From the NCBI RefSeq assembly GCF_003363715.1, contig NZ_QREV01000045.1, positions 1 to 40,748 on the forward strand: a DNA stretch of 40,748 nt, given 5' to 3'. Both the position numbers and the translations under genes were made by a program. This stretch comes from Parabacteroides acidifaciens. Lineage in GTDB: Bacteria; Bacteroidota; Bacteroidia; Bacteroidales; Tannerellaceae. The notes under the pieces are model-generated. The model did no database searches, was not told the DNA's origin, and saw only the letters and a list, made by a program, of their open reading frames with translations. This document shows positions 1 through 9,400 of the stretch, piece by piece; the first letter of the stretch is position 1, and each line of letters begins with the position of its first letter.

Positions 1-7
1 GCTTTTC

Positions 8-45
8 TTTACACATTTTTATTTTCTAATTGTGTAAACTTTTTT
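8..45 (+). terminator. Possible terminator for a gene left of the window
   Basis: An 8-base stem (8-15 with 31-38, TTTACACA/TGTGTAAA) is followed by a run of T. The stem is AT-only apart from two C-G pairs, so it is weak. It would act on plus-strand transcription entering from the left edge. Confidence 0.35.
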
Positions 46-112
46 CCGTACAAGTCAAACATGCAATAGAGGACCGAGGTTTATCCGTTATTGATTCACT
101 ATTTGCCTGATT

Positions 113-246
113 TGAGCTATCCCGTTCCCGCGCTCCGACGCGGGATCGCAAGGAAACAGGCGTTATCCTGAACCTACAAATGAAGATTTAGGATGTGGCA
201 GGCTATTTTGCGATCCCGCGTCGGAGCGCGGGAACAGGATAGCTCA
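113..246. repeat. Long inverted repeat downstream of the arginase gene
   Basis: Two 38-base arms (113-150 and 209-246) are complementary with a single mismatch and are separated by 58 bases. Each arm also contains its own small hairpin, CCCGCG with CGCGGG around a six-base loop. There is no T-run, so it is not a standard terminator. The rest of 1-306 shows only a weak AT hairpin at 8-45 and no gene. The element could be a dispersed intergenic repeat or an mRNA 3'-end stabiliser for the rocD-rocF message. Confidence 0.85.
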
Positions 247-306
247 TTATTTCTTATAAGTGTATGCTCTTTTTCAAAGCGATGCCTACCCTTTTTTAGA
301 AATATC

Positions 307-1203
307 CTACAGCCTGGAGGTTATGTAATCGATGATATCCAGACAGAGTGCCGTCGTCTGGTCATTCACATCGAGTTCGGGATTCAGTTCGACCAGGTCC
401 ATCGACTTGATCAGGTTGGTGGAAAGCATATGTTCGACGAAGTCTTTGAACTCGTCCGGCATCAGCCCCTCGCAGACACGTGTGCCCGTGCCAGGAGCAA
501 AGCGGGGATCGATACTGTCCACGTCGATACTGAAATGAACATTGCGTATCTTCCGTTCCTTCAGCTTCCGCTTGATATCTTCGGCAACAAAACCGATGCC
601 TTTCAGGTGGATCGTGTCCATCGTATAGACACTCAGTTGCTCGCGCTCGATCAACTCCTGTTCGCCTTCGTCCAGGCTGCGGGTACCGACCAGAAAGACG
701 TTCTGCGGATTCACCTTGTTGCCGGGAGCGTAGACATTCACCAGTTCTTCGCTACCCATCCCCATCAATGCGCTGAGTGGCATTCCGTGGATATTGCCGC
801 TCGGAGACGTCTCGCTCGTATTGATATCGCCGTGTGCATCCAGCCAGATAATACCGAAATCGTCGAAACACTTCCCCACTCCGGAAGCACTACCTAATCC
901 CAACGAATGGTCGCCGCCGATCACCAGCGGGAAAGCGCCGCCACGCAAGGTGTCATAGACCAGCTCCGCCAGATTATTGTTGACCTCGACAATCGCATCC
1001 AGATATTTCATACTCTGCCCACGGGCAAACTTATCCGCTTCCGAAACGGACGGGACATACAGGTTGCCCAGATCGAAAGCCCGGTGGCCGTTCTTCCGGA
1101 TCAAAGCCATCAGCCCCCGTTCGCGCAAGTGGTTCGGGGCACGCTCCACTCCCTCACGGTCGCACCCTAAATTCAGGGGAACTCCTATCACATTTATCTT
1201 CAT
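307..1203 (-). CDS. rocF: Arginase
   Basis: Hydrolyses L-arginine to L-ornithine and urea in the cytoplasm with a binuclear Mn2+ centre. All six expected metal ligands can be seen in the arginase/agmatinase signatures: His99 in GGDHS, Asp122, His124 and Asp126 in DAHGDIN, and Asp227 and Asp229 in SIDVDSID. The arginase-type loop SGNIHGMPL also fits, which favours arginase over agmatinase. At 298 residues it has the usual length. The frame extends upstream to a TTG two codons earlier, but the ATG at 1203 gives the natural N-terminus MKINVIGVP. It lies six bases after rocD and is surely cotranscribed with it, so the product ornithine feeds directly to the neighbour enzyme. Confidence 0.95.
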   Translation of the reverse strand: MKINVIGVPLNLGCDREGVERAPNHLRERGLMALIRKNGHRAFDLGNLYVPSVSEADKFARGQSMKYLDAIVEVNNNLAELVYDTLRGGAFPLVIGGDHSLGLGSASGVGKCFDDFGIIWLDAHGDINTSETSPSGNIHGMPLSALMGMGSEELVNVYAPGNKVNPQNVFLVGTRSLDEGEQELIEREQLSVYTMDTIHLKGIGFVAEDIKRKLKERKIRNVHFSIDVDSIDPRFAPGTGTRVCEGLMPDEFKDFVEHMLSTNLIKSMDLVELNPELDVNDQTTALCLDIIDYITSRL

Positions 1204-1209
1204 AGGCAA

Positions 1210-2424
1210 TCAGAATTGTGCAAATGTATCTTTTATAATGCCGACAGCCTCCATCATCTGCTCGCGCGTAATCACCAACGGCGGCGTGAAACGGATGATA
1301 TGGTCGTGCGTCGGCTTGGCAATCAACCCGTTTTCTTTCAAGGCAAGACAGATATCCCAGGCGACCTTGCCTCCGCGCGGTTCGGTCACGATGGCATTCA
1401 GCAGTCCCTTACCCCTCACCTGTTTGATCATCGGGTTGTCGATCCTTTCCATCTCGCTACGGAAAAGGGCACCCATCTCGAATGCGTTTTCCGAAAGATG
1501 CTCGTCGCGCACCACTTCGAGGGCCGCTATCGCCACACGCGCAGCCAAAGGATTGCCGCCATAGGTGGAACCATGTTCACCCGGAGCGATTGTCAGCATG
1601 ATCTCATCGTTGGCAAAGACTGCCGACACTGGCGTAACGCCGCCCGACAGGGCTTTACCCAAAATCAAAATATCGGGATGAACGGCCTCATAATCACAGG
1701 CGAGCAACTTACCTGTCCGTCCGATACCGGTCTGGATCTCATCGGCGATAAAGAGTACATGATGTTGCCGGCACAGCTCATAGCAAGCACGCAGATATCC
1801 GTCGTCGGGGACAACCACACCGGCCTCCCCCTGTATCGGTTCCAGCAGGAAGCCGACCACGTCGGGGTCTTTCAAAGCCTCTTCCAACTCCGCCACATTA
1901 TTATATTGTACTTTGATAAAACCGGGCGTATAGGGTCCGAAGTCTGCGTACGAACTGGGGTCCGTACTCATGGATATGATCGTGATGGTACGTCCGTGGA
2001 AGTTCTCGCTGCAAACGATGATCTTAGCCCGTTCGGGAGCAATCCCTTTTACTCGATATCCCCAGCGACGTGCTAACTTCAGGGCGGTTTCGACCGCTTC
2101 GGCACCGGTATTCATAGGCAGCAGCTTGTCATACCCGAAGAACTTACAGGCGAACTCCATATACTCGCCCAGCACATCGGCGTGGAAAGCACGCGACACT
2201 AATGTCAGTTGTTGCGCCTGATCTGTCAGCGCCTTAATGATCTTCGGATGGCAATGCCCCTGGCTCAGGGCGGAATAACCGGACAGGAAGTCAAAATAAC
2301 GTTTTCCTTCCACGTCCCAAACATAAACGCCTTCTCCCTTTTGGAGAACGACAGGCAGGGGATGATAGTTGTGTGCACCATACTTCCCCTCGCGGGTGAT
2401 GTAATCTTCCGGTCTCATCTTCAT
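1210..2424 (-). CDS. rocD: Ornithine--oxo-acid aminotransferase
   Basis: PLP-dependent class III aminotransferase that moves the delta-amino group of ornithine to 2-oxoglutarate, giving glutamate semialdehyde and glutamate. Visible family motifs are [19 protein letters not shown] (about 105-123), [10 protein letters not shown] (194-203), [13 protein letters not shown] with Asp228 contacting the PLP ring nitrogen, and the Schiff-base lysine Lys257 in ILGKALSGG. The GSTYGGNP motif follows. Its 404 residues match the ornithine aminotransferase length. It is the first gene of the two-gene operon with arginase, so together they convert arginine to urea plus glutamate semialdehyde. N-acetylornithine or succinylornithine aminotransferase is the main alternative, but the arginase partner argues for ornithine itself. 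Confidence 0.92.
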   Translation of the reverse strand: MKMRPEDYITREGKYGAHNYHPLPVVLQKGEGVYVWDVEGKRYFDFLSGYSALSQGHCHPKIIKALTDQAQQLTLVSRAFHADVLGEYMEFACKFFGYDKLLPMNTGAEAVETALKLARRWGYRVKGIAPERAKIIVCSENFHGRTITIISMSTDPSSYADFGPYTPGFIKVQYNNVAELEEALKDPDVVGFLLEPIQGEAGVVVPDDGYLRACYELCRQHHVLFIADEIQTGIGRTGKLLACDYEAVHPDILILGKALSGGVTPVSAVFANDEIMLTIAPGEHGSTYGGNPLAARVAIAALEVVRDEHLSENAFEMGALFRSEMERIDNPMIKQVRGKGLLNAIVTEPRGGKVAWDICLALKENGLIAKPTHDHIIRFTPPLVITREQMMEAVGIIKDTFAQF

Positions 2425-2471
2425 TCAGATTTAAAATTAGCAGACTGTAAGCGTTTCCTACGTCCATGAGC

Positions 2472-2479
2472 CAAAGGTA
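2472..2479 (-). promoter_or_regulatory. Possible -7 box for rocD-rocF
   Basis: TACCTTTG matches the Bacteroidetes TAnnTTTG -7 element 48 bases upstream of the rocD start. The nearest TTTG upstream is 25 bases away rather than 19-20, so only the -7 half is convincing. Confidence 0.4.
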
Positions 2480-2542
2480 AGAAATTACGCTAACACATTG
2501 TCACCAAAACATATATGTTAAGAAACATAAGTCAGCTTATAC

Positions 2543-2644
2543 TTACCGGACGCAGACGACGCAGATCACGCAGATTGACGCAGATATATTATTAAAAATA
2601 AGTCTGCGTTCCTCTGCGTGATCTGCGTCGTCTGCGTCCGGTAA
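2543..2644. repeat. Inverted repeat built of ACGCAGA words
   Basis: Two 42-base arms (2543-2584 and 2603-2644) are complementary except for a three-base block and face each other across an 18-base AT-rich loop. Each arm is itself a near-tandem array of ACGCAGA-type words at 9-10-base spacing. The element sits between the divergently read end of the permease gene and the rocD start. With the adjacent terminator it accounts for most of the 334-base gap at 2425-2758. No coding potential is seen. Confidence 0.9.
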
Positions 2645-2650
2645 ATACAA

Positions 2651-2682
2651 AAGAAGGGACGACTGTTATGTCATCCCTTCTT
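2651..2682 (-). terminator. Terminator of the permease gene
   Basis: Read on the minus strand, GAAGGGATGAC pairs with GTCGTCCCTTC around a six-base loop and is followed by TTTTGTATTT. It lies about 75 bases beyond the permease stop codon. Confidence 0.75.
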
Positions 2683-2758
2683 AAAAAATGTGGCGTGATA
2701 ATATATGAATCTTGAGAATTAAAAGGTTTGATAAAATTATTACTTTATTACTCTATTG

Positions 2759-3991
2759 TTATTTATTAGTCTTTAATGCTACCGGTTTGAATAATAAGGC
2801 AAACAGGATCAATAATATGAATGAGAATATTGTCGAAATAGCAAAGACAACGGGCCAGTCGCACTTATCCCCGTCGCGGAAAAGACCGATCAGCCAACCG
2901 TTCCAGAGCGTCCCGATCAGGAAGCCGATGCCCCATACCAGGAAGAAAAGCAACCCTTGCGCCTGCGCCTTCATTTCTTTGGGCGCCACATTATCCGTAT
3001 AGACCTGGCCGCCCACAAAGAAGAGACCGAAAATCAATCCGTGCACAATAATTCCAATATAATAGAACCACTGTTGCCCGGTTTCCGCACCGAGGTAGAA
3101 TGATGCGTAGCGGACCACCAAGGCGATCATACCGAAGATTAGGGTATTCTTGATCCCGGACTTGATCAATATCCAAGTGGTAATGACGAGGAAGAACATC
3201 TCCGCCAATTGCCCGAGGTTCAGCGTCACGGTTATATTCTGTACCTGTTCGTCAGCCAGGATCATCGAACCATATACGTGGTACAGGTTGAACGGGATGA
3301 TCGCCAGGAATGTCAGGATCATAAAGGCGCGGTAATTCTTATCTTTCATCAGCGAGAAGGCGCTGAATCCGGTTATGTCCATGACCGAGATACCGGCACT
3401 CTTATCGACCGAAGGAGGCGTATGCGGAAGTCTCAGGTTCAGAAGGGCAGCGACGAAACAAACGGCGGCACCGCAATACATCGGCAAGTTCGTATCGTCG
3501 AAAGCCGGAAGATGCATCACATGGAGCGCGATCACACTGAAGATACCCGAAGCGACCCACCCCACCGAACCGAACATACGGATACGCGGGAACTGCTCCG
3601 AAGGCGTATGGCTCATGGCAATCGTACTGGTCAGGCTCTGCGTCGGCATGTGGCAAAGCATCGCCAGCACCACGAATGTCATCAACGGGGCAAACGAATC
3701 CTGCTGTGCGGCAAAAAGCAAAAAGACACCGGTTAGTATATTCAGTACGGCCAATATCTTCTCTGCCGCAAAATAACGGTCGGCAATCGCACCGATAAAG
3801 GAAGAAGCCATCGCACCGATCGCCATCGCACTCAGCACTAACGAAACCTGGTAAACCTCCAGCTTAAGCGTATGGGAAAGATAAGCGGCCAGCGGAACCC
3901 ACCATACGGCACTCAGCATATACTGCATAAACATCATCGTGCAGAGCTGAACTTTTGTTCCGAATCCTTGTTTTGAAGTAAGAGTGTTCAT
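2759..3991 (-). CDS. Nucleoside:H+ symporter-like MFS permease
   Basis: Inner-membrane transporter of the major facilitator superfamily, resembling the NupG/XapB nucleoside permeases. About twelve hydrophobic helices fill its 410 residues. The N-terminal half keeps the MQYMLSAVWWVPLAAYL and ADRYFAAEK segments typical of that family, and the C-terminal half has the GLFFVGGQVYTDNVAP stretch. The open frame continues 17 codons upstream, but a candidate -7 box (TACATTTG, 4040-4047) overlaps that region, so the ATG at 3991 (MNTLTSKQ) is preferred. It stands alone between the arginine operon and the sensor-regulator gene. Substrate is inferred from family only; a nucleoside is most likely. Confidence 0.8.
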   Translation of the reverse strand: MNTLTSKQGFGTKVQLCTMMFMQYMLSAVWWVPLAAYLSHTLKLEVYQVSLVLSAMAIGAMASSFIGAIADRYFAAEKILAVLNILTGVFLLFAAQQDSFAPLMTFVVLAMLCHMPTQSLTSTIAMSHTPSEQFPRIRMFGSVGWVASGIFSVIALHVMHLPAFDDTNLPMYCGAAVCFVAALLNLRLPHTPPSVDKSAGISVMDITGFSAFSLMKDKNYRAFMILTFLAIIPFNLYHVYGSMILADEQVQNITVTLNLGQLAEMFFLVITTWILIKSGIKNTLIFGMIALVVRYASFYLGAETGQQWFYYIGIIVHGLIFGLFFVGGQVYTDNVAPKEMKAQAQGLLFFLVWGIGFLIGTLWNGWLIGLFRDGDKCDWPVVFAISTIFSFILLILFALLFKPVALKTNK

Positions 3992-4039
3992 ATGATTATT
4001 AGAATAAAAGGTTTCTACGACCTGTGTTTTTACATGATA

Positions 4040-4047
4040 CAAATGTA
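4040..4047 (-). promoter_or_regulatory. Possible -7 box for the permease gene
   Basis: TACATTTG on the minus strand fits TAnnTTTG and would start transcription near 4033, downstream of the longest possible start codon (4042). No TTTG is present 19-20 bases upstream. Confidence 0.45.
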
Positions 4048-4216
4048 GAGATTCCCTCAGGCCGGTTTGTCCGACCTTGTTGCAATCTTTCCCGTATTTA
4101 TCTCATTCTCTGAGAATCTCACCCCTATTGAGATGATTTATGAAATCCGTGATACAATAAATGAAAACCCATACTGCATTTTTCCGTATCTTTCGCCCGT
4201 AATAGCAAAATCGCAT

Positions 4217-7200
4217 ATGAAGTACCTGAAGTTAATCTTATCAATCCTATTTATATTTTGTCTCACCCGGACATATGCCGACGACAGCAACTACCTTTTC
4301 CGCCATTACCAGGTCGAAAACGGGCTTAGCGACAATATGGCGACCTGCTGCGTGCAGGACGGAAAAGGATATGTCTGGATCGGGACGCGGGACGGTCTGA
4401 ACCGCTTCGACGGCTACACCTTCAAAGTCTTCCGTAACGACCCCGACGAATCCGAGACGTTGGGAAGCAACTGGATCACCTGCCTGGGATGCGACCACGA
4501 CGGCAACCTGTGGGTCGGGACGCTTTCGGGCCTTTACCAATATAATGACGAGAAGGAATCATTCCGGCATATCGCCTTTACCGCAGACAAGGGCATCGAC
4601 ATTTTCCAGTTCGACAAGGATAACAAGCTTTGGATACTGATGGATGGAAACCTGATCCAGTATAACACGGAAGACAACCAGTTCCGTATCTTCTCCTCCG
4701 AGAATAACCAGAATTACACCTCGTTCTGCATCACCCGTGAGAACAATATCTGGATCGGAAGCTCGGACGGCCATATCATGTTGCTGAATCCGGAAGACGA
4801 GACAACAGAGTCTTATAATGTATTCACCCATTCTTCCCCGAACACGCCCCGGAAGCTGTCCATGCTCTACCCCTCGCCAACAAACGACCGTATCTACATT
4901 GCTTTCGAGCACGACGACGTCAAGATATTCGATCCTGCGACATGCGACTACCAGGACCTCAACATCCAAAAGATCAACCAGCTTACGATCCTGATCAACA
5001 GCTTTCTGGAAAAAGACGCCAATGAACTGTGGGTCGGAACGGATTCCGGACTGTTCATTTATAAGATCGACACCGGAGAATGTACCCGCATACGGCAGGA
5101 CCCGTTGGACCCATACGCCCTGTCGAGCCATTTCATCTCGGCCTTCTGCCGGGACAGGGAAAACGGCATCTGGATTTGTTTCCACCAAAACGGCCTCAAC
5201 TATTATTCTCCCTTCCGCCCATTCCACGTACACTATCCCTGGGACGGGCAGCACTCGATGAAGGGGGAAGTGATACGGGATATCTGTACCGACGTATATG
5301 GGAATATATGGGTCGGGACGGAAGATGCCGGCATCAACTGTCTGGAAAAGAAAACCGGGACCTTCACCAACTACCAGCCGGTACCGGGAGGCAACGGACT
5401 GTCGCACACCAATATCCGGGGATTGGCCGCATCGGGCGACCGGCTCTGGATCGGACATGTCATCCACGGTATCGACCTGATGGATATCAAGACGCGGAAA
5501 GTGATCAAACACTACAACCTGCTGAAAGATTCGGTAACGGTGAAAAACAGTGCCATACGCTGCATCAAAGTCTCGCAGGAAGGACAAATATATGTCGGCA
5601 CCGATGACGGCGTGTATAAATACGACTTCCTGAACGACCGTTTCCTCTACGCCCCGCAGTTTCCGCCTTTCGCGGTGAATTGTATCTACGAAGACCGCCT
5701 GGGCAGAATCTGGACCGGTATGTTCAACCGCAGTTTCTACTACAACCCGATCAGTAATTCCGGCATGTACCTGCCATACGACAAGCTGAACACACAACGG
5801 CACAACTTCGTGAACGACGCCTGCGAAGACAAAGATGGCAACATGTGGTTTGCAACCGTGGAAGGCGTAATCAAATATGATTTCCAGACAGGCGAATCCC
5901 TGCACTACACCGTAAAGAACGGCATGCCCAGCAACGTCGCCTTCCGTATCCTGCGTGACGAGAACGAGCATATGTGGATCAGTACGGCAAACGGCCTGGT
6001 CAGCCTCGAACCCGGAACGGGGAAAATCACGACCTACACCGAGTCGCATGGGTTGATCACCCGCCAGTTCAACGACAACTCGGCTTTCAAAGATAATGAA
6101 GGGACTTTCTACTTCGGCTCCGTAAAAGGTTTCATCCACTTCAATCCGTCCGAAGTCATTCCGACCGCCGAAATGATGAATGTGCACTTGGGTAGCCTGG
6201 AAATCCAGAATGAAGAAAGCGAGAAACGGATTATCAACTGTTCCGCCGAATCGGAGCCGAAGAAAATCACGCTGACACACAAACAGTCCACTTTCAGCAT
6301 CAACTTCTCCGCCCTCAATTTCATCGCGCCCAAATCCATCCAATATTCATACCGGATGGGTAATACGGAATGGATTCCCATAGGCGAACGTAACACGGTC
6401 TATTTCACAGAGCTACACCCGGGCGATTATACCTTCGAGGTACGTGCCGCCAACCTGTCGAATACGTGGAGCGACACGCCGACACGGCTGAATATAACCG
6501 TCTTGCCGCCCTGGTGGGCTTCGAACACGGCCTATGCTTCCTACCTCGGTGTCATACTCGCCATTATAGCCGGGTCGTTCTGGTCCTGGCGGCTGAAGAC
6601 CAAACGGGCGATGGCCTACAATATGCAGTTGTTCGAAGACCAGAAAGAAAAGGAGCTGTATCAGGCAAAGATAGACTTCTTTATCAATATCGCCCACGAG
6701 ATCCGCACACCGCTCACCCTGATCAAGAATCCGCTCGAACGGCTCCTGAAATCCGATAAGATCGGTGAAAAGGAAAACAAGTCCCTGACACTGATGGACA
6801 AAAACGTATCGCGCCTTCTGTCGCTGGTCAACCAACTGTTGGACTTCCGCAAAACGGAGATAGAAGGATATCGCCTCAGCTTCGTCCGGACGGAGATCGT
6901 CACGCTCCTGACCGAGACTGCCAAACGTTTCCAGGAATCGGCTACGGCAAACGGCCTGTTGCTGAACCTCGACCTGTCGCTATCCGAACTTTATGTATTT
7001 GTGGATAAGGAAGCGATTACCAAGATATTCAGCAACCTGTTCTCCAATGCGATCAAATATGCGGCAGGCAGTATCATCGTGCGCCTGCAGCTCGCACCCG
7101 ACTACGAGACATTCACGATCGACTTCATCAACGACGGCAAGCCGATCCCCGCTGAAATAGGGGAAAAGATATTCGAGCCTTTCTACCGGATAGCAGGAGA

Positions 7201-8179
7201 TGCCGGCAGCAAGCCTGGTACAGGACTCGGACTGCCCTTAGCGCGTTCGCTGACGGAGATGCATAACGGCACCCTTCAACTGGCGAAGTTTGCCGATGGC
7301 CCGTCCATGACCATGTTCCGCCTGACCTTGCCGGTCAAGCTCCCGGAATCCATCAAACAGACGGAAGAAGAGGTAACGGCACAGGCCACGCCACAACGGA
7401 CGGACTTCATCCACGATGAATCGCGCCCGACAATCCTGATCGTTGAAGACAATAAGGAAATGGCTACTTTCATTGCCGATGAAGTCAACCAGTTGTATAA
7501 CGTAACGCTGGCCGGGAACGGAGCGGAAGCGATCGGACTGTTGAAGAAACATAGCATCCAACTTATTATCAGCGATGTGATGATGCCTGTAATGGACGGT
7601 TTCTCCCTGTTGAAGGAAGTAAAGACAGATATAGAATTCAGCCATATCCCGGTCATCCTGCTGACGGCCAAGAACACGATGCAGTCGCGCCTCGAAGGAT
7701 TGGAGTTAGGGGCGGACGCTTATCTGGACAAACCTTTCTCGACCAGCCTGCTGATGGCACAGATATCCAACCTGATCTCGAACCGCGACAACATACGCAA
7801 GTTCTATTTCAACTCCCCGATCGCCAATATGAAATCGATGGCATACACAAAGGCGGATGAGAACTTCCTTGAAAAGCTGAACGAGATTATCAACGAGCAT
7901 ATCGGCAACCCCAACCTGGATGTAAACATGATTGCCGACCTGATGCACCTCAGCCGTCCGACCCTGTACCGGAAAATTCGCGCCATCTCCGATCTGACAC
8001 CCAACGAACTGATCAAGATCAGCCGTCTGAAAAAAGCGGCCGAACTCCTGATACAAGGAAACATGAAGATATATGAGATATCGGAAGCAACCGGTTTCAG
8101 TTCCCAGTCCTATTTCTGGTCCGCCTTCATCAAACAGTTCGGCATGAGCCCGTCGAATTATGCGAAAGAGAATAAGTAA
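4217..8179 (+). CDS. Hybrid two-component system sensor/regulator (HTCS)
   Basis: A complete signalling pathway in one 1320-residue chain. The chosen ATG begins a signal peptide (MKYLKLILSILFIFCL), whereas the frame's TTG start at 4067 would bury it. Residues about 25-690 form a periplasmic double propeller with many reg_prop repeats (the W-[IV]-G-T pattern), followed by a Y_Y_Y domain. A membrane helix lies near 772-795. The cytoplasmic part holds the kinase with phospho-His827 in FFINIAHEIRTP, the N-box FSNLFSNAIKYA and GTGLGL, then a receiver with Asp1120 in ISDVMMP, then a C-terminal AraC-type helix-turn-helix (about 1220-1320). Such proteins normally sense glycan fragments and switch on a neighbouring polysaccharide-utilisation locus. 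None is adjacent here, so the ligand and targets are unknown. Confidence 0.95.
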   Translation: MKYLKLILSILFIFCLTRTYADDSNYLFRHYQVENGLSDNMATCCVQDGKGYVWIGTRDGLNRFDGYTFKVFRNDPDESETLGSNWITCLGCDHDGNLWVGTLSGLYQYNDEKESFRHIAFTADKGIDIFQFDKDNKLWILMDGNLIQYNTEDNQFRIFSSENNQNYTSFCITRENNIWIGSSDGHIMLLNPEDETTESYNVFTHSSPNTPRKLSMLYPSPTNDRIYIAFEHDDVKIFDPATCDYQDLNIQKINQLTILINSFLEKDANELWVGTDSGLFIYKIDTGECTRIRQDPLDPYALSSHFISAFCRDRENGIWICFHQNGLNYYSPFRPFHVHYPWDGQHSMKGEVIRDICTDVYGNIWVGTEDAGINCLEKKTGTFTNYQPVPGGNGLSHTNIRGLAASGDRLWIGHVIHGIDLMDIKTRKVIKHYNLLKDSVTVKNSAIRCIKVSQEGQIYVGTDDGVYKYDFLNDRFLYAPQFPPFAVNCIYEDRLGRIWTGMFNRSFYYNPISNSGMYLPYDKLNTQRHNFVNDACEDKDGNMWFATVEGVIKYDFQTGESLHYTVKNGMPSNVAFRILRDENEHMWISTANGLVSLEPGTGKITTYTESHGLITRQFNDNSAFKDNEGTFYFGSVKGFIHFNPSEVIPTAEMMNVHLGSLEIQNEESEKRIINCSAESEPKKITLTHKQSTFSINFSALNFIAPKSIQYSYRMGNTEWIPIGERNTVYFTELHPGDYTFEVRAANLSNTWSDTPTRLNITVLPPWWASNTAYASYLGVILAIIAGSFWSWRLKTKRAMAYNMQLFEDQKEKELYQAKIDFFINIAHEIRTPLTLIKNPLERLLKSDKIGEKENKSLTLMDKNVSRLLSLVNQLLDFRKTEIEGYRLSFVRTEIVTLLTETAKRFQESATANGLLLNLDLSLSELYVFVDKEAITKIFSNLFSNAIKYAAGSIIVRLQLAPDYETFTIDFINDGKPIPAEIGEKIFEPFYRIAGDAGSKPGTGLGLPLARSLTEMHNGTLQLAKFADGPSMTMFRLTLPVKLPESIKQTEEEVTAQATPQRTDFIHDESRPTILIVEDNKEMATFIADEVNQLYNVTLAGNGAEAIGLLKKHSIQLIISDVMMPVMDGFSLLKEVKTDIEFSHIPVILLTAKNTMQSRLEGLELGADAYLDKPFSTSLLMAQISNLISNRDNIRKFYFNSPIANMKSMAYTKADENFLEKLNEIINEHIGNPNLDVNMIADLMHLSRPTLYRKIRAISDLTPNELIKISRLKKAAELLIQGNMKIYEISEATGFSSQSYFWSAFIKQFGMSPSNYAKENK

Positions 8180-8189
8180 TAACAAAAAA

Positions 8190-8221
8190 GGCACGGATCG
8201 ATATAATCCGTGCCTTTTTTA
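8190..8221. terminator. Bidirectional terminator
   Basis: GGCACGGAT and ATCCGTGCC form a nine-pair GC-rich stem around a seven-base loop, with A-run before and T-run after. It serves both the plus-strand HTCS gene and the convergent minus-strand acyltransferase operon. Confidence 0.9.
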
Positions 8222-8237
8222 TTATTACTACTTGTTC

Positions 8238-9395
8238 TTACTCCTGGTTAGCCAGAAAATTCTTCAGCGGATTTGTGTACATTTCCAGCATCTTTGTACG
8301 CAGGAATGCTTCATCCTTATTCGGTAATACGATTTTATCCAACTGGCCTTGCAGGTATTCTTCAAACTGCTTCTTGTCCTTCAAGCCGTAGTGTTCGCTG
8401 AAACGGTGCGTTCCGGTCAGCATATCATAAGCTACATAATTGCAGGGATAGAAACGGTAATGTTTATAAATCTCCTTGTCGATAATAGTGGCAACAGCAT
8501 TGATCAGTTCATTCTTCTCCATATTCGGATCCAACCGGGCAAGCTGGTCGTTAATCGGCTGAGTCAGGGTAAAGTGGACACGTCCCTTGTTATTCAGAAT
8601 ACCGGTCTCCATACTCAACAGGTCGTCGCGCTGGCACTTTACAAACTCGGGATCGTCGCGTTTCTGCTGAAACTCCTTTGCTTTCAGGAAGTCGCACGGG
8701 TCGAACTCATAAGAGATCGCTACCGGGAAGATATTCAACTCCATCAGGTTCGACAGGAAATCCTTATCGCCACTCATGTTCAACATCTTCAGGATACTGC
8801 CCTGCGTACGGTCGTCGGAATCCTTGGCGCGGCCTTCACGCTGCGCAATCCAGACAGACTCTTTCGTCTCGGTGATCGTATGGCGGATATAAGCGGAAAG
8901 CACCTTGCTCACTTCCAACATCTGGCGCACCGGGATATTACGTTTGACAATAAAGCTGTTGTTCAGGCGTACCAACGTCTCGATCCAGGGACGGATCAAC
9001 AGGTTATTACCAATGGCTACCTGTGTCATTCCATAACCCACATCATACAGCATGACATTCAGGAATGAAGCATCCAACACGATGTCGCGGTGGTTAGAAA
9101 TAAAGGTACAAGGCTTTTTATCCTTCGGTAAACGGCTACGGCCGGAAATCGTCAGCGAGAAAGTGGTCTTGTTTGCCACTAACATAACTGCCTCATACGC
9201 CAATTTAGACTTAAAGTCTTCTTTCGTCTTAAAGGAGCGCATGGTTTCGGAAAACTCTTTCCAGTTCACATCCGGCTCTATATACCGAAAGGCCCGCTCG
9301 AAATCTTCGTTGGCAACAAGCGATTCGATCGCATCTTTTACCTCGTCGTTATTCAGCGGACGAATATCGTCAAAATTATTAATCGGAACTTCCAT
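8238..9395 (-). CDS. PlsC-like acyltransferase
   Basis: Probable membrane-associated glycerol-phosphate-type acyltransferase of 385 residues. The acyltransferase core shows NHRDIVLDA as the His-Asp motif, FIVKRN as block II, REGRAKDSDD in place of the EGTRS block, and FPVAISYEFDPCD as the final block. The His-to-Asp spacing is five residues rather than the usual four, so either Asp may serve. Long N- and C-terminal extensions with no recognised domain distinguish it from the roughly 250-residue housekeeping PlsC. It is the last gene of the PASTA-rluD-ddl operon, five bases after the ligase. The acyl acceptor cannot be told from sequence; a phospholipid or other envelope lipid is likely. Confidence 0.75.
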   Translation of the reverse strand: MEVPINNFDDIRPLNNDEVKDAIESLVANEDFERAFRYIEPDVNWKEFSETMRSFKTKEDFKSKLAYEAVMLVANKTTFSLTISGRSRLPKDKKPCTFISNHRDIVLDASFLNVMLYDVGYGMTQVAIGNNLLIRPWIETLVRLNNSFIVKRNIPVRQMLEVSKVLSAYIRHTITETKESVWIAQREGRAKDSDDRTQGSILKMLNMSGDKDFLSNLMELNIFPVAISYEFDPCDFLKAKEFQQKRDDPEFVKCQRDDLLSMETGILNNKGRVHFTLTQPINDQLARLDPNMEKNELINAVATIIDKEIYKHYRFYPCNYVAYDMLTGTHRFSEHYGLKDKKQFEEYLQGQLDKIVLPNKDEAFLRTKMLEMYTNPLKNFLANQE

Positions 9396-9400
9396 ATCTT

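Noticed and set aside
113-246. CRISPR or attC-like array at the left edge
   Set aside because: There are only two arms in opposite orientation and no repeat-spacer periodicity.
4067-4216. 50-codon upstream extension of the HTCS gene
   Set aside because: It starts with TTG and would put a signal peptide in the interior; the ATG at 4217 begins the signal peptide directly.
4559-6343. 594-codon minus-strand open frame opposite the HTCS sensor
   Set aside because: It is a shadow of the propeller repeats: Val/Asp/Phe-rich with no domain, and the plus-strand product is unmistakable.
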